A stretch of DNA of 64,000 bases from Enoplosus armatus (GCF_043641665.1 NC_092185.1:25382129-25446128); one strand, 5' to 3'; counted from the first letter of the stretch, positions 27,601-42,889 are shown. A program made the numbers and translations. Notes: generated from the sequence alone by a model not told the origin.

Positions 27601-29240
27601 GTTGGTTTCTAACGCACTGAACGGTAAAGGGCCGAAATACAGTTCCGATCTGCTACCGGGTTAGGAGCTGCAAGACCTCTCTCAGATCATATGGGACAGG
27701 TCTGCCTACTGTCCCCAGAGTCAAAACTAAACACGCAGCATTCTGTTTTCACGCAACACACATCTGGAACAAACTCCCAGAAAACCCGAGGTCCGCTCCA
27801 ACTGGAATTAGTAAATGCGGTAAATCATTTTAAGAACAAATTTTTTTTACAATCAATAGCTGATGTTGACGAACTGTTGTTTCTAAAACATGAAACAAAT
27901 AGATCTTGCAAACTTCTTGCAAACTTCTGAAGTGCCTTAATAAGCTGGTGTGCTGCTTTTGATTTCTCCAAAGGTTGTGGACAGTTTCCACTAAGTAGAC
28001 ATTTATTAAGAATATGACACATTAGTTTAAGTTGTGGAGCTGTATCATCTGAAAACGTAACATTTAATCAACCTGATTAAGTATATATTTTCCAACAGGG
28101 CTGCATGACATGTGAATACATTCTTTTTGTTGGTAAAGTAAATCCATCGCAATGTCTTAAGGCCTGATGATGCTTCACTATCACTTAAACTTTTACTGTT
28201 ATTTCATTGAAATGTTTTTTTTTCTTTCTTTTATCTACTTTAACTTTGTAACCCTGTTTCTTTACTTAAAAGTCTGGAAGTCTGCTTGATGTGCATGTGC
28301 TATGTCTGAAGCTTTATCTTTTTAAAAAAGATAAAGTCAGCGTTAAGCAATGGCGGCGGCGTTACATTCACTGACCTTTGCAGACCTGAGCATGTCCAGC
28401 AAACAACTTCATCAAGGCGTCCGGCGTTAGAAACTCCCCGTCATTCGGAAACGAATAGGCGTGAAGTATTTAAACTTCAACAGTCAAAGTTCTGGGACAC
28501 TGAGGACAGACACAAATTATTATTTATTATCTCGTACATGGTGACTCCAGGGAGGACAGCTTTTGTGAGTCTTGACAAAGCTGGAGGGAATTGACCCTTT
28601 GTATTGACCAGTATGCTAAGTTCACCTTAGCCGTGTGAATCTGACCTTTTGATGTGGCAATATATAGCAGTTGTGCAACACGCATGAAATGTTCTGTTCC
28701 TCTCAAATTTTCGGCAATAGATGCCATCTTTTATGATGATATCAGTGTCACGTTCATTAACAAAGTCATTCTCCATTAATGGATTTAATCTGTAAAACAC
28801 AGAAACTTTTCTTTGCGTGATGTAAACAGCAGAACGAGACAAACAAGGCACAAAAACAAAACGGTACTGGTCCAAAAAAATTCTCTAACAACATCATCAA
28901 CACTCTCTCTCTCTCTCTCTCTGTGTTATACACACACACACACACACACTCATCGGTTAATTGCGTTAGTCATTTCATTAATGACGGACTGATTGTTTTA
29001 TTGTGTTGGCTCGTCAAAGAGGCCTGGATGCCCCAGCGGCTGCTGAAGCGTCCGTATTGATAAGCCTTTGTGTGTATGTGTGTGTGTGTGTGTAGCTGGT
29101 GACAAGTGGGGGGGGGGTATATTTGGTGTGATGGTGTGTACAGGCTCGATGTGTGAGGGCACAGTGTGTGTGTGTGTGTGTGTGTTTGGCTGCCATGTGT
29201 TAACGTGTCATCTTGTGGACCTGTGAGTATTTGTGTTTTT

Positions 29241-29292
<52 letters not shown>

Positions 29293-29423
29293 TTGTAAGA
29301 TAATGTGTGTGTCAGAGCTAAATGACTGAGGCAGTGTGGATACTGTGGAGCTGGTTGATATTGATAACAAGTCCATCCAGCCTTGTGTTTTGGGGAATGG
29401 GTCATCTAGCACTGGCAGAAAGA

Positions 29424-29465
<42 letters not shown>

Positions 29466-32400
29466 GTACAGTGTTTAATAGTAATGGGGATAGCATCAGA
29501 CAGAGCAGTGACAGTAGTAGCAGCCAGTGCAGCCATATTGATAAGGAGTGCTGGGCTGTTATGCAGGTCTGTGGTGGGCAGGAGGGGTAATTAACAGGGA
29601 TTAGGATTGTTGGAGGCCTCATGTTACCCCAGTGAACACAGCTAACCTGCTGGGATTAGCAAAATATACTCATTAGCGGAGGTGCACTGATAGCACTCTC
29701 TCCCTACCAGCATGAAAAGGCAGTGTTTTATTAAACAGACAACCCTGACTACATAATCCACAGTCATTGATGCTGCCCATAATTAACCAATTAAACTCCA
29801 TCAACGTATGTTAATAATGGCACAGAAAATACGTTTAATAATGTTGCCACGTCGGCAGCTCCGCGAGGCCGCGTGCCAACATGCACACAGCGACGATGCT
29901 AAAACGCCGAGCAGGCGTGACATCCACCGTGTTCACCATCTTTTGGTAAGCGTGTTAGCGTGCTAACGTTTGCTAATTAGCAATACACGCAAAGCGCAGC
30001 CGATGGTTGGCGGGAATTTTAGTATCGAGTCATAAAGCAAAGTATTGGAACAGTCAAAGAATCACCGGCACCGTAGATGTCTGTACATAATATCACGGTA
30101 GTTCATCCAACACTTGTTGAGGTACGGTATTTTTAATGTGTGGTCCCAACCGACATTGCCGTTCCCAGTGCCATGCTGCTAGCGTGGCTAAAAATCAAGA
30201 AAAAAAACCCCCAAATAAAAAACATTTGTTCAATTTCATTTGAATGCAACCCATGTAGCCTAATCTAAACCATGTTATAGGATTGTTCCATTCATTCGTG
30301 GTGCCTTTACTGACTCACTAACAGCTTAACAATAACCTTAGCGGAAATGCTAAAAAAAACCCCAACAAAAACAGCAATATTGCAACAACAAAAAAAAGCT
30401 TTTACCTCTTGATGTTGTGGTAGCTGTTTCAAAGCATCCATGTCATGCTACCACAAGAGGTGATGTAAAAAGGTGCTTTACATGTGGCCTTAATCTTTTA
30501 CAATATTATAAAAAACATCTTCCGCTTCAAACACACATTTTCAGTAGTTTGCACTATGAAACTGTCAAATCCATTTGTTTTGCCAGGCTTAGCCCGTTTC
30601 CGGCTTTAGAAAGCGGAAGTAATAATCACGCAGGTATTAAGCCCCTGCCGTACAAAAGTCGGAACACACTTTTAAATGAGGCCTTGTGGATCTAATATGG
30701 GTGAAGATTCAGGAACTGGGTTGCTTATGTCTTGCTTCAAATTTGTTGAGATTTTGGTGGACTTGCTGAGGTGAAATAACTGAAAGTTTACGTAATGTTT
30801 ATGGCAAACCACCGCCAGCGCTTTGCATTGTGGGACACAGTAGGCGAGGTAGACTGGTCCGATGCAGATATTTTCGAATCAGTACGACATCCAAGTGTTT
30901 TTGACATACTGCTTATTTCGTTTCCGTACATGCATACCACATGCTACATTTTGGCCAAATCAGTAAATCAGTTCTCTCTCTCGGGTCAAAAATCAAGCTG
31001 TTCCACTTAGAGCTCCCCCTAGGGGCCCGGAGAACTTCCCTTGTGTTGACTGGATATGCAGCATTTCTTTCTGTTGCGTTTGTTTTCTGGGGTTGTGTGT
31101 TCAGCCCTAATACCTGGGGAAACTAATGCTTGTGTCCGGCTTGTTTATAAGTTAATATCTGTGTTGGCTCACTGAGGTCAAATCCTTGCACCATTTCACA
31201 ATTGCAGGTCAATTGAGCCGGTCAGGCTGATAAGAGTCCCGCGTGGTGAGGATCGGCCAATGGCACAGAGGCAGACTGGACATTGATGGAGTGCTGAGAT
31301 ACTGAGGGTCAGAGTGGCCAAACTGAGGCCCCCATAGGACGATAGGAGATAGGATACTGGCTGGACAGACGCTAGACTTCAGACTCTGCAGCCAGCAGGT
31401 TAGACTGTCTTGAGGAGTCATGTTTGGGTTGGCGCTTGACCTGGGACTGAAATGCGACACTGACCCGACTGGAACCTGGAGCGTTAGTGTCCAAACCCCA
31501 ACAGAACCTGACGATCTATCATTTATCAGGAGAGCAGACCCAAACAACCCGGGATGTATCCTTTTTTGAATTTGCTGTATTCTGACAAAGAAGTGCAACT
31601 TTTCTTCCCAAAAATATTTGTGAACTCGAGCTCGCCAAAAACTTGAGTCATTCAATAAAACAATTGGCCCAACCTGACCCAAAGCGCGTGTCAGGTCAGC
31701 TCTTGTTGCGTCTGGCATCAGTGTCGCGCTCTCGTGTACACTGGGGGCGAGAGAATGAAAAAGTAGGCCTTTACTGGTAAACAATAATAACAAAAATAGC
31801 AAGCATCATACAGACTTGGTCAGTGTTGATCCTAATAAAACAGATACTATCAGGTCAACTAGTTCCGTAAAAATGTTATCACTGCGTGACATGTGGGTTA
31901 TTCATTATGCTGTATTGTGCGGGTGTCATCGCAGCCTTGAGCCGTGAGTTAAGAGAAACACACCACTTCCTGTGTGACTTTGCCGTAACAGTCTTTTTGA
32001 CAGCCAAAGAATAATTTTCAACCGCTATTTGGGTTTCAAGGACTCGCTTCATTAAATGAATATCTGCTTCTCGCCGCCTTGTGTCCCTCCTACTTTACTT
32101 TCCCTCAAACCACGCTCCTTCCTGCTCCCGTCTCCTGTCCATAACCCCAACACCCCCCCCCAACCCCCGCCCCCACCCACCGGCTGTGGGAAAGCCTTTT
32201 TATCAGCGCCTGTCCGTTGTTCTCTGGTGGGGATAGATACAGAGAAGATAGATGAGTGTTTTGACATGGAGAGTGTTAGACAAACACTCTTATCAGGCCC
32301 GCCACTTTAGACCGACCCCCCCCCCCCCCCCCGCGCCCCGAAACAGTCGCCTGAACCGTGGACGAGATGAGGAGGAGAGGCAGATTTTGTGTGTGTGTGT

Positions 32401-35400
32401 TCGTTTTGATCAAAAGAGACAGGTGGCCGGGTCACAGCGAGAAAGCTTTTCTAGAAGTACACCTTGAGGCTGCTCGTGCAACTGAAGCAGTAGGACTCAA
32501 TCCAACTGAAACGCTCGCCAGCGTTGCCCAAACTTCGTTTCATTTATCCTCAGATGTGCGGAGGCCTCTCTAAACCACTGACCAACGCTCCCCCTGCACT
32601 CTGGAGCTGTGTTCCATTTTTTTTTTTTTTTTTTTTTTAAATGGATGGATCAGTCCTCCATGCCTCCCGGGTTAACTGGCTCTATCTGGGCTGCAGCTCG
32701 CTCAGACCACAGCTGTCAGTGTCCCTCTACAGTTATCACTTTGAGGAAGTGCACAAGAAGTTTCCCATCTGAACGGGCTGGGACAGTGCTCGGCTTGTGT
32801 CAAACTCCCCCTGCTGTTGAGCTGTTGGCATTTTTTTTTTTTTTTTTTTTGCCTGCATGTTCTGAGGTGTTGCAAGGGTTCAGGTCAACTTCAAGCCACA
32901 TGCTGCTTTTTCGTTCGTGTTTCATGTGGTATCTCCTAAATGCTGTGGGTCGTGTTTTTTTTTTTTTTTTTGATTGATGCCATAAGCATTCCTAAAATGA
33001 CTAAATGACATAAAAGCAACTTCAGACTGTACATGAAGCAAAACAGTGCTTACAAATGTTGATTGATGACACGTCCTGGATGACGCTGGGATCAATATCA
33101 CTTCGGCACATTAACATGTTTATGTATTTGTCCGGCCTACTGCCGGCTGATTTGCCGCTTCCCTGACGTCAACAGCTTCTCTCTTCTCTCCTCCCGCCAG
33201 ACGACCTGGAGTTAAGTGAAGAAGGCGGCGACAGCAGGGTGGTGGCTGGCAGGGACCTCCATCCAGACACAACGTGGGGCCCCTACCCAGGGATCCTCCA
33301 ATCAGAGGGCAGCACGGATGATCAGGAGACAGAGGTAAGAGCGCTAATACCGCCACTGTCATAGGCAAAGATTGAGGTATTCTAACTGTTTATTCATTCT
33401 ATGTTAAATAGAGGAGCTCTTAAACGGCTTATATACTATAAAACTATATAAAAAATAGTTACTTAAATTTAAAGTAATTTTTTTTAATTTTTGTCCAGTC
33501 AATTTACAGTAATTTGGCCACAAGTTGTTGTTGAATTTCTGAATCTGAGATGTGTCTCTCTGCTTCCGGTGGCCTTTTTCTAGCATCACAGTTCAGTATT
33601 ACATGTAAACCACTAGAAGATAAGAAGCGTGCTAATTTATACAATTCTCCATTATGATGCCAGTATGTCTTTTTAATGAGTTATCACGAATATAAAACGC
33701 GTTGTGACACTGTTGCCTAACTATTAAGCAATACTACATTTGTATTATTAGGTATTTCAAAACAGATCAAGACTGTCAGTTACTCTTTTATTATAACTGG
33801 GATAATGTTGAGTTTGACCACGAGTCGATTGAATGATTTAGTTGATCAGAAAATGAATTGATCAATTGATGGATTCACTTTGGGCTGGTGCTCAGTCGAG
33901 GAAATGAATCCGTAACAATTTTGTCGTTTATCAAGCAAAGACACGTCAAACATCCTTTGGTTCCAGCTTCTCAAATGTGATGAAATTCTTTTCACACTTT
34001 GCACACATTTGATAGACGAAACTAAATTTGATTGAGCGAAAAAAAAAAGCTACGACTAAAAGTTGTTAGTCGTATGTGAAAGAGAAAATAATTAAGACGC
34101 GCAGCCCTAAAGTAAGACAAACCAATACGAGCAATTAGAGGGAAATCTCAATATATATTATTGTACACATCTCGCATATTGTGTCACTGAGGGGGGAGCA
34201 AACCACTGTTGTTGTTTAGCTGCAGCAGGCTGAAGAGAGACCTCCAGCTAACTGAGGGGATTGAAGTTGGAATGGTGAAAGGTCAGAGGTCGGGATGGTC
34301 GGGGTAACAAAGAGAGACAATGAATAAACACCTTATCACGTGTGTGTGTGTGTGTGTGTGTTGGTTTGGAACAGTGTGGGACCGGATGGAGCCCTATCAG
34401 AGGCTGGGTTTGTGCATCATGTGCATAAGTCCATCTAATCATATGATACTGACGCTCGGAGAGGCTTCCTGGCATGGAGCACAAACGGACACACATGCAG
34501 TCATTCCGACCGCTTTTTTTTTGTTTTTTGTTTTTTGTTTGTTTGTGCAATTGATCTATACCTCGCTCGCTTGTCTTATCTCAAGTTGTTTTTGGCTACC
34601 AGGTGCCAAATGTAGTTCCGCCCAGTTTAACCAGTCCACATCTGGGTTCAAATCAGGTCGCGTCCGGTTCACAAAAAAGTCCACCCATTTCAAATAAAGC
34701 CAGATGGAGTTTATACCACACATTCAGGCCTCTCCCCATCAGTACTCTTTCCTCTCGTCTCGTCTCCTCTCCTCCCCTCTCCTCCCCTCTCCTCCCGGCC
34801 CTCCCCAGACTCCTGTTCCATCCTCTGCCCTCTTCTCCTCCACTCCTCCCAGCCCTCCCCAGACATCCGCCTGTCTTTTATCTCCATATGGCGCCATCCT
34901 CCTGGACAACAAACCCCAGTGATTGATTCCTGCTTGATAGGCTCTCATTTCTAAGATTTCGTTTATTATCAGTGAGGTTCTGAGTGTACAGATAGATGTC
35001 TGTGTCCGTGTGTGTGTGTGTGTGTGTGTGTGCGCACGAGCACTCACTCACACACACACACACACTCACTCACCCATCACCTTTTGTTCTTCCCCTCCCT
35101 TCCGCTGCCCATACCGTCCTATTCCTCCTCGAAACTGTAGTCAGTTTCTGTTCTTTCGAGGGCTCTGCATTCACATGGAAAGCTTCTCGTTCTGACTTTT
35201 AATAGCCGTTTTCTCTCTTCTTCCTCATTTTCTGCCCCTCCCCCCTCCTCCTCCTCATTTGTGGAAAGGAGAAGGTAGGAGACGGACCTTCAGTATCTCC
35301 TGTAGATAGTGGCCGTAATCTCACATTCCTCCTGTGTTTCTCTCCCTGTCACTCCTCATCCTCCCTTCTATCCATCCCTCCATCCCTCCCTCCCTCCCTG

Positions 35401-36196
35401 GCGAGTCAGCAGGGGTCAGGGCTATCCTCCTCAGCGTTGAAGAGGAGAAATCTGCTCGCTCCCCTGCTGCTCCACTACAGCCCGAGCCATCACACTGCAT
35501 TCCTCCATTGGTTATTATAGAGTTGTATTCCAAAAACACACAGCAGATGTAAAGGGTAAAGTCACTTTACACACCTTTTTAGATGATGACAGGAATAATA
35601 TTCAATGTCATAAAGCGTTGTTCGCTTTGAGTAAAAGATAAATCCAGATCTTTCAACCCCATCGCCAGACAAGAATGTTGATTTTTTTTTTGGGGGTCAA
35701 GGTTAGGGAAAGGTTGTGAGGGGCTTTCCACAAGGATATATGTTCCTGATTATAACACTTCCTTTGACCTTTTTGAGGAATCGCTGTCTCATTTTTGGAA
35801 ATCTTCTACTTATTTTCTGAAGGTAGGGAGAGGCTAAACTCTTACACCTACCATCCCTGCATTCTCTCATGCCTCCCTGTTGATCACACAGTGGATGTGA
35901 AAAGCAAATCAGACTATTGGAAAAGAACTTGTTCTTCATTTTGAACGATTGAATGATGAGGCAATTGCGGAGCACAGTATATCGAAATAAAAAGAAATGG
36001 AAATGTTTTTTGTTCCCTTCAGATCTTTTCCGCTGCCTCTCCTTCCTCACCTCTATCTTACTTATACCACCTCAGTCGTCAGCCTCACTGGGCTCTGTGA
36101 AGCCCCAAGGCTTCACCCCCCACCCCACCCCCCATCCCCCCATCTCTGGGTGAGATTGGCATGGCCCACTCAGCAGTCCTGCCCCTTCCAGCATCG

Positions 36197-36250
<54 letters not shown>

Positions 36251-39200
36251 TTCTCTTTGCTTCTTATTTGGCCCGAGCAGATAAGTTATCAGTTTAATAC
36301 GAGGCCTACCCAGCAACATTACATCAGGAAGGGGGGGCAGATTGGGTAAGAGAGAGAGAGAGAGAGGCAAAGAGAAGCAGTTGGGATCCAGTCCTCCCTC
36401 TTCCTCCAACTGATCTCCTTCATTAGATTAGTGGCATGCTAACCGACCTGTGTCATATGGAAATCTTTCCATTTGCATCTCTTGAGAAAGAGGCGTGAAC
36501 CCATTTATCTATTTAAATATATTCTGGCTGATATGGCTGTTGGACTTTAGAACAGGGTATAATAATGTTTACTGATCAACTGATCAGCTGGCTGCTGATT
36601 CCTCACAGTTTTTGGTTGAGTGAACAACCAGGTCCTCCTCAGCGAGCCTCCCATGGCAACCCAGGAGCAAGCGCGCCACTGCCGCGCCTCTGATTGGATC
36701 ACACGCAACAAATCTGATATTATATCTCCTCCGCTTCTGATTGGCTCCTGCTTTAATTAACTGATAGTTATAGTGCATGTGATTGGAGCGAAGTTGGAGG
36801 ATTGTTGTGAAAATTCAGCTCCAATGAAGCGTAAGCGGGAAAAGGGTCGGTTTGCCAAAGTCTACGCAAGCCTAGAGTTCGTCGCATCTGTTGCATCTCC
36901 CCAAAGCACGGGTGTCCAAAGTCCCCACGCTTTACCACAGGAGAAACTCCGCTTACGACATTGTCACACCTATTGTTCTCTCTCCTTCAGCATCACCCAG
37001 CAGCTCATCCCACCCCGATCCTGTCTTTCGTGGAAAAGGCAGCCTGAAGGCACAATCCTAGAAGGAGCAGAGTAGGGGAGTTCAAAGCGTTATCAAGCAC
37101 CGAACGTCTTTTCATCATGTTTTAGAAACAAGCATTCGCACTAATCCCCCAATAATCTCTCCAGGAGAACTTGGGCGATAAGGCGCGCCACCCACGGCTT
37201 TTCAAACACTTTTTGGGTAGTCTCTTCTCACTCTCTATCTCTCTCCTACCCTCTACCTCCTCTGCTCTCCTCTCCACTTCCTCCTTCCCTCTCTCCCCTG
37301 GAAGGACAAGTGAAGGTGATCACCATCTCCTCCCTATTCTCTCTTGAGCTGTTTTCTCTCTCTCTCTCTTTTTTTTTTTTTTTTGGCGTTGAGCTGGTTT
37401 GTTTACATCCTGATTCTGATCTTTATGTTTTATCTGGGCTCATCAGCAGTGTTTCTCTGCCTCTCTGTTTCTCTCTCTCCTCCGCCCATCAAATTAGAAT
37501 GTTAATTAAAATGGTGCTCCTTCATAAGCTGACAAATCAACGGTTACAGTGAATGTTGGGACACCTTCTGCGATGCCCCCCCCCCAGAGAACACGAAACA
37601 TAAGGAACATTCTTAAAAAGACTTTTAAAGAAGAGATCTTATGCAGTGTACAAATGTGATTGACTAACTAACCTCTCCATCATATCAAATTACACTTATC
37701 TTTGTTAGCTTATAGTACCTCCATATCCAACCGCAGTATCAACGTGAAGGAAGTTGAGGGAAGTTGAACTTCCAAATATAGTCCGTGTGCTGGTTGGGTT
37801 ACAGAAGACATTCATGTATGTATGTCATTTATCTTGGCCGGAGTTGCGGCAGAAGACGAAAAGATGCCAAACGTCAACAGAATATGGTAAATTTACATTT
37901 ATATATCGACACCCTCTTAAAATAATGGCCTAAGTCATTTTTTTCAGGTTTTTCAGAAAACACAAAAAACGGAACCAAATATTGAATATATGACATTTAT
38001 TAATAATTTCACTCAAAAAGGTTATGACAATAGATGACTATTGACATACTAATAACAATGTCTGTCAATTATGTAACATAAGAGGAATAAATGACTTAGG
38101 CAAATTTTTGAACGTGCCTTTGTGACTTAAGCAATTTGAAACCTTCAACTCTGATTACTAATAATATGTTCAAGTGAGATTTTCATTCAATAAAAACACA
38201 AAAGTAATTTTTTTTGTTATACACATCATTTCTAGCTGTTAGATTATAATACGGTATTCAAATCTTTCTTAATTAGATCATATAATGTGGAAAAAATGAG
38301 AGTTCACAGAAAGCTGATCACTTGTAACAGCCACAGATTGTGGAGCCTTTCCACTCTTGGCTAAATGCTAGCTTCATGGACTTGGCTATTTTGCTGGCTA
38401 AAAAGACTGAATAACTATGCAATATTTACAGCCTAGCCTATATCATAGTAAACCTCATCACTTACCATTAGGCTGACGAGCCCTGAATCATGGCAATCAC
38501 TTCCGCGGCTGGGTAGATTTTCGTTCTTCTTGAAGCGGCCGCCATCTTGAAAAGCTTGTAAAACTGCCTAAGTCAAATAAAAATAATTTTTGTCAAAAAA
38601 TGACTTAGGCCATTATTTTAGGAAGGTGACGATATATAACATATCACCAATTTGGGTGTTTCATACGTTGTAAATAGTGTTAATGTTGACACAACTGTGG
38701 CTAGCCGGTGTGGCTGCATTTGAATCAATGATTAGGCTTGCTAGCCAACTTGCCTTGGAGTTAGCAGCCAACGATTTAGCAAGCTTTAGTTATCAATCGA
38801 TAACAGGAACGCCAATGCGATGTAAAGATGACTACATGCTAGGAGGCTTTCAGGCCCAGGCTCTGAGAGTCAGATGGTTAGAGTCAGCTGGCTAAGAGGA
38901 CTGCTAGCTGCACGGCTAACTAGCCGTCTGTCCAACAAGAAACTAGCTTCCCTTCACCACCGAAAAAGCAAAAGACTTGGAAGAGTAGTCCCGGGCAGAG
39001 CGTTTGAATGACTTTCTCCTCACAGGCATTACTTTTACGTATGTTTACCTCATTATTTGAAACTTCGGCGCCGTTTAATATGAACATTCGACATTGACAG
39101 AAATGGAAAAGCGTTATATGTCCCCTTTAAGGAGAGCTAGCTTTTATCTGCGGCGATTGAATCAGTGTGCCCCATATAGGCTACCTGTCGCATGACTCGC

Positions 39201-40084
39201 CCACGTCATGACAGCAGCTGTCTGTCACTCTGTCTGTTAACCTGGCCCTGACAGAAGAGCCTATCACCGTGAGAAAGGGGGAGAGGAAAAATTGGAGAGA
39301 AGGGAGAGAACCGCCAAGATAAAATACTGATAGAAATGCAGCCAGCCAGGCCAGGGAGGAAGAGGAACAAAGGAGGTCCAAAGAGAAAGGAAGGAAAGGT
39401 CCATCAACTGAAACAAAACATGAGCGACAGAAAGAAATATGAAATATGAAAAGAAAAGGAAGAAATATGAGCGAGAAAGAGAGGTGGAGGGAGAGGTGAG
39501 GCAGACGTGGAAGAGGAGGAGGGTTAAACGAGAGAGAGGGAAGAGGTGTTCATCACTCAGTGGCAATGACTGGCTGGTATCTGCATCTCCCTGTCATCTG
39601 CACCGGCTTCTGCAGGGTGGATGAGGAAGGAAAGAGGAGGAGGAGGAGGAGGAGGAGGAGGTGTAAGAGAGGAGAAGAGGAGAGGGGAAAACCTCTATCC
39701 TCTCTATCTCTGAGCCTCATCTCCGGCAGTTCAGGAGCCTGCTTTCCAAGAGTGCCTCATTTTCAAATCTCTTATCTCGGCTCCCGTTTTAAGTATCGCA
39801 GTTTTATATTTTTACATGTCATTTGCATGCAGCTCATCAAACCTGGCTCCCTCAAATTTTTTTTTCTCCTTCTTCTTCTTCTTCTTTTTCTGGTTCTCGG
39901 AGTTGTGCGCCGATACGAGCGCGCCTGCTCAAGGGAATAAGCTTTCACTCCCCTGCCGAGACTCGGCCCGTGTACATCGACAATATTAGTACCTTGTAAG
40001 CGGAATACTGTATACAGTGAAAGAAAGTACCTTGTGTCTCTGTTGAATGTTACAGAAATATTTTGCGTGAGTGCAATGGGGGAA

Positions 40085-40125
<41 letters not shown>

Positions 40126-42847
40126 TATGAGAGAGGCGGATGAGAGTCGGTTTCTGATTTTATCTGCCTTCCTTTTCTTCTTTGTATTTTTGGAGGATTC
40201 ACACAGTGACCTCTTTGTTTGGGACAGTGAGTACACCCTTCCAACCCCCTGGATCGGGAAAGAAACCATTTCCTGTAGCCGAGAGATAGAATGAGAGACG
40301 GAGAGGGAAAAGAGAGAGAGATAGGATGGGGGAGGAGGGACAGGCGGACAGACGGAGGGAGGGGGGGGGGGGGGAGGAAGAGAATCTGAGATTAAGAAAG
40401 AAAGAGGTGTATAAAAGGAAAGAGGTGGTGCAAGAGAGACAGTGAAAGGGGAGAAGGGAGGAAGAGGGTGAATGGGATGATTGAATGAATGATTTTGTGA
40501 GAGGAGGGAACGAACGAGGGATGGTTGAAAAGGTCAGGAGAGGAGCAGGGTGGCTGGTTAAACTCCCACCTTGAGGAGCGTAAAACATTTGCAACGCCTA
40601 ATGCTGGAGAGGATTTTTCAAAGACAAAATACACCTTTTTGAACTTGGACATTCACTTCGGATGTTCTTCAGTTGCTGTGCAAATATTACACAGTGTTTA
40701 TTAGAAAGTTTATTATACTTAACACTTCTACATTTTGTTCGGCAAGATCATCCTCGCTAATGAACGCTACTTTTATGATTTCTGAAGCGTAAATGGAATG
40801 GCCAGAAGTAAAAAGCTAACGTTAGGCTATAAAGGAACTATAGATAGATATAGATATATAGACGGGTAGATGTAGAGTATAAACACAACGAGGCTGTGAA
40901 GGCGGACTGGTGAGTCGATGACTTTCCGTGTTTCGGCATGAAGACGTTAAACGTCCGCGACGACCTCTGTGGTCTCATTTAGCCGCTTGTTAGCAACCGG
41001 CCTTTTTTAAGACGCGTAAAAGCTTCAGAACTCACGAGTGCGATATTCACTGACGTATTTTATGTCGTAGAACAAAACGTGAGAATCTCTTAAGCTTGTG
41101 TGTAACCACAGACCTTATTTCAAGCATCTGACCAAAAACCCATTTTTAGGATTGCTGCAGCGCTCCATTGGCTGCTACTGGTATTCCTGTATTCCTGTAT
41201 TCCTCTTTTGGCCCCGCAGTGGTGGAATGAACTTTTACACTGAAGTTTCTTTGGGATGCACTTACAATCTTTGATGACACCTACCTCTCTTTTCCTACGA
41301 AGGTTGAATGCACTTGTAGTAAGCCAGTTTGGACAAATGGCAAGTGAATGCAATGTAGCGGAAAGATACGGTATATTGGTAGCGTAAATGTAAATGGGCC
41401 AGGAGGTAACAAGAGAGCAGAAGAGGAACGCCAAAGATAGATGCTGAGGTTTTTTAGATGTTTTGAATTCAAAAATTTAAAAAAAGCCCAGCTGTTATAT
41501 AGTTTGTTAACCAGGAGACAATGACAACTTCTGTAAAATGTCAAAATGCAAAATGTTACGGTTCCTAAGAACGTCTTAACTCTCAAAAACCCAATATCAG
41601 TTGGGCAAACTGTAATCGACCAATAGGGCTGGGTATATTTCTCAGTACTTATTTGGTACCAACTGAATGCATCGAGTACTGAAAAACCATTAAGTGTTGA
41701 AAGCTGGCATTAAATGTTCTTATTCTTTGATCAGATAGTTCCTGGTTTTGAAGTCAACATGTTGCCAATTTCAGACTGTTAGGGTTAGGGTTATAAAGCC
41801 AAACTTCATTGAGAAAAGGATAGTGATTATGATATTTGCACTACTGTGTGTGCAGCCCACCGTGACTGAATGAATGCGACTGAACACTGAACCTTCTAAC
41901 AACAAAGAAAGCGCATTTCGTCCGACAAGAAGCGTCCTGGCGCCAAAGAAAAATAAAGGATATATTTAAGAATATGGAAAAACCCACTTTTACGGCGTAA
42001 GGCACTGACTGTTTTAATTGCACCTTTATCATTGACCTGATAGCAGTGCTGTTAAATCATTTAAACGACTTCTTGTGGGGAAATCTCCTCCTTTCCATTT
42101 TGGAAGAGCTTCCCAAATAGGCCGTGCAAGTGCTGTTTTTTCTCCGTCCTCCTGAAGTCTCGACGACGGCCCTCCTGAAGCCGCGTACGTAAGGATGACT
42201 GACTTGCACGTGTAACATTCAGTGGACGCGGGGCTGCCCTTTTCAGCCATGTTAGACAGTGTGAAACAGTATACACCATTGAGACATAGATGTGCTAGAT
42301 GTACCGGTAGTGATTTGCATATACAAACATACTTATTCCCCAGTGGTGGCAGTAAAACTGTGGCAGTTGACAGCTGTACAGAGAAATCTTAATCTGCTCA
42401 TCTTCAGGGTAGGGTGGTGATGATGCTGGTGGTGGTACTGAGAGGGGGGGTGGGGGGTGGGGTGGGGCTCTCAGTATATTTTTTCTCTTTTTCCACCCCT
42501 TTTAATTGAAGTGTACATACGGCACAGGGCGACGTGCGATGGGGTTAGACGCTGGGGTTAGTTCAGGGAAAGTTCCTCCGCTTCCTGTCCCCGTCGCCGT
42601 CATCATCATCATCATCATCATCATCATGCTCGCCACTGTTTGGCTCCCCGAGAAGGAGGGAGAGAGGGCGAGGAGCCATTCTGATACTGGACGAGGGAAT
42701 GGAGGAAGAAAATGAAGAAATGAAATCACCCTGGCATCATTTGCATTCAAGTTTTATCGGCGTAGGAGGAGGGCATTTTTGGGCCTGATAAGGAGAGGGC
42801 GTCGCAGGCTGCGCTGGAGGTGGGGGGGGGGGTTGGTGGAGAGAGAG

Positions 42848-42889
<42 letters not shown>

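Larger units (their letters stand above)
13759..33200 (+). other. zfpm1: zfpm1 intron 3 (largest intron)
   Basis: A 19.4-kb intron with donor GTGAGT and acceptor CCGCCAG. It contains GT/CA, TA and GGCT microsatellites, a TTAA-ended transposon-like element (16100-16554), hAT-like copies (16575-16830, 19236-19462), a purine-rich block (20400-20790), L2-type tail and 3' fragments (22146-22195, 27600-27850), a dispersed fish repeat (29840-30200) and GATA-motif clusters near 15.07, 26.45 and 32.20 kb. No nested gene is supported on either strand. Confidence 0.8.

Noticed and set aside
29200..29622. Frames of Thr-His or Cys-Val repeats in GT/CA tracts
   Set aside because: Low-complexity translations of microsatellites; the same holds for many similar frames across the window.
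31209..31802. A 197-residue open frame on the minus strand inside intron 3
   Set aside because: No recognised domain, no splice partners and composition unlike the FOG exons. One end (GCCCAACCTGACCC-type) resembles a dispersed repeat. A protein search with no hits would confirm rejection.
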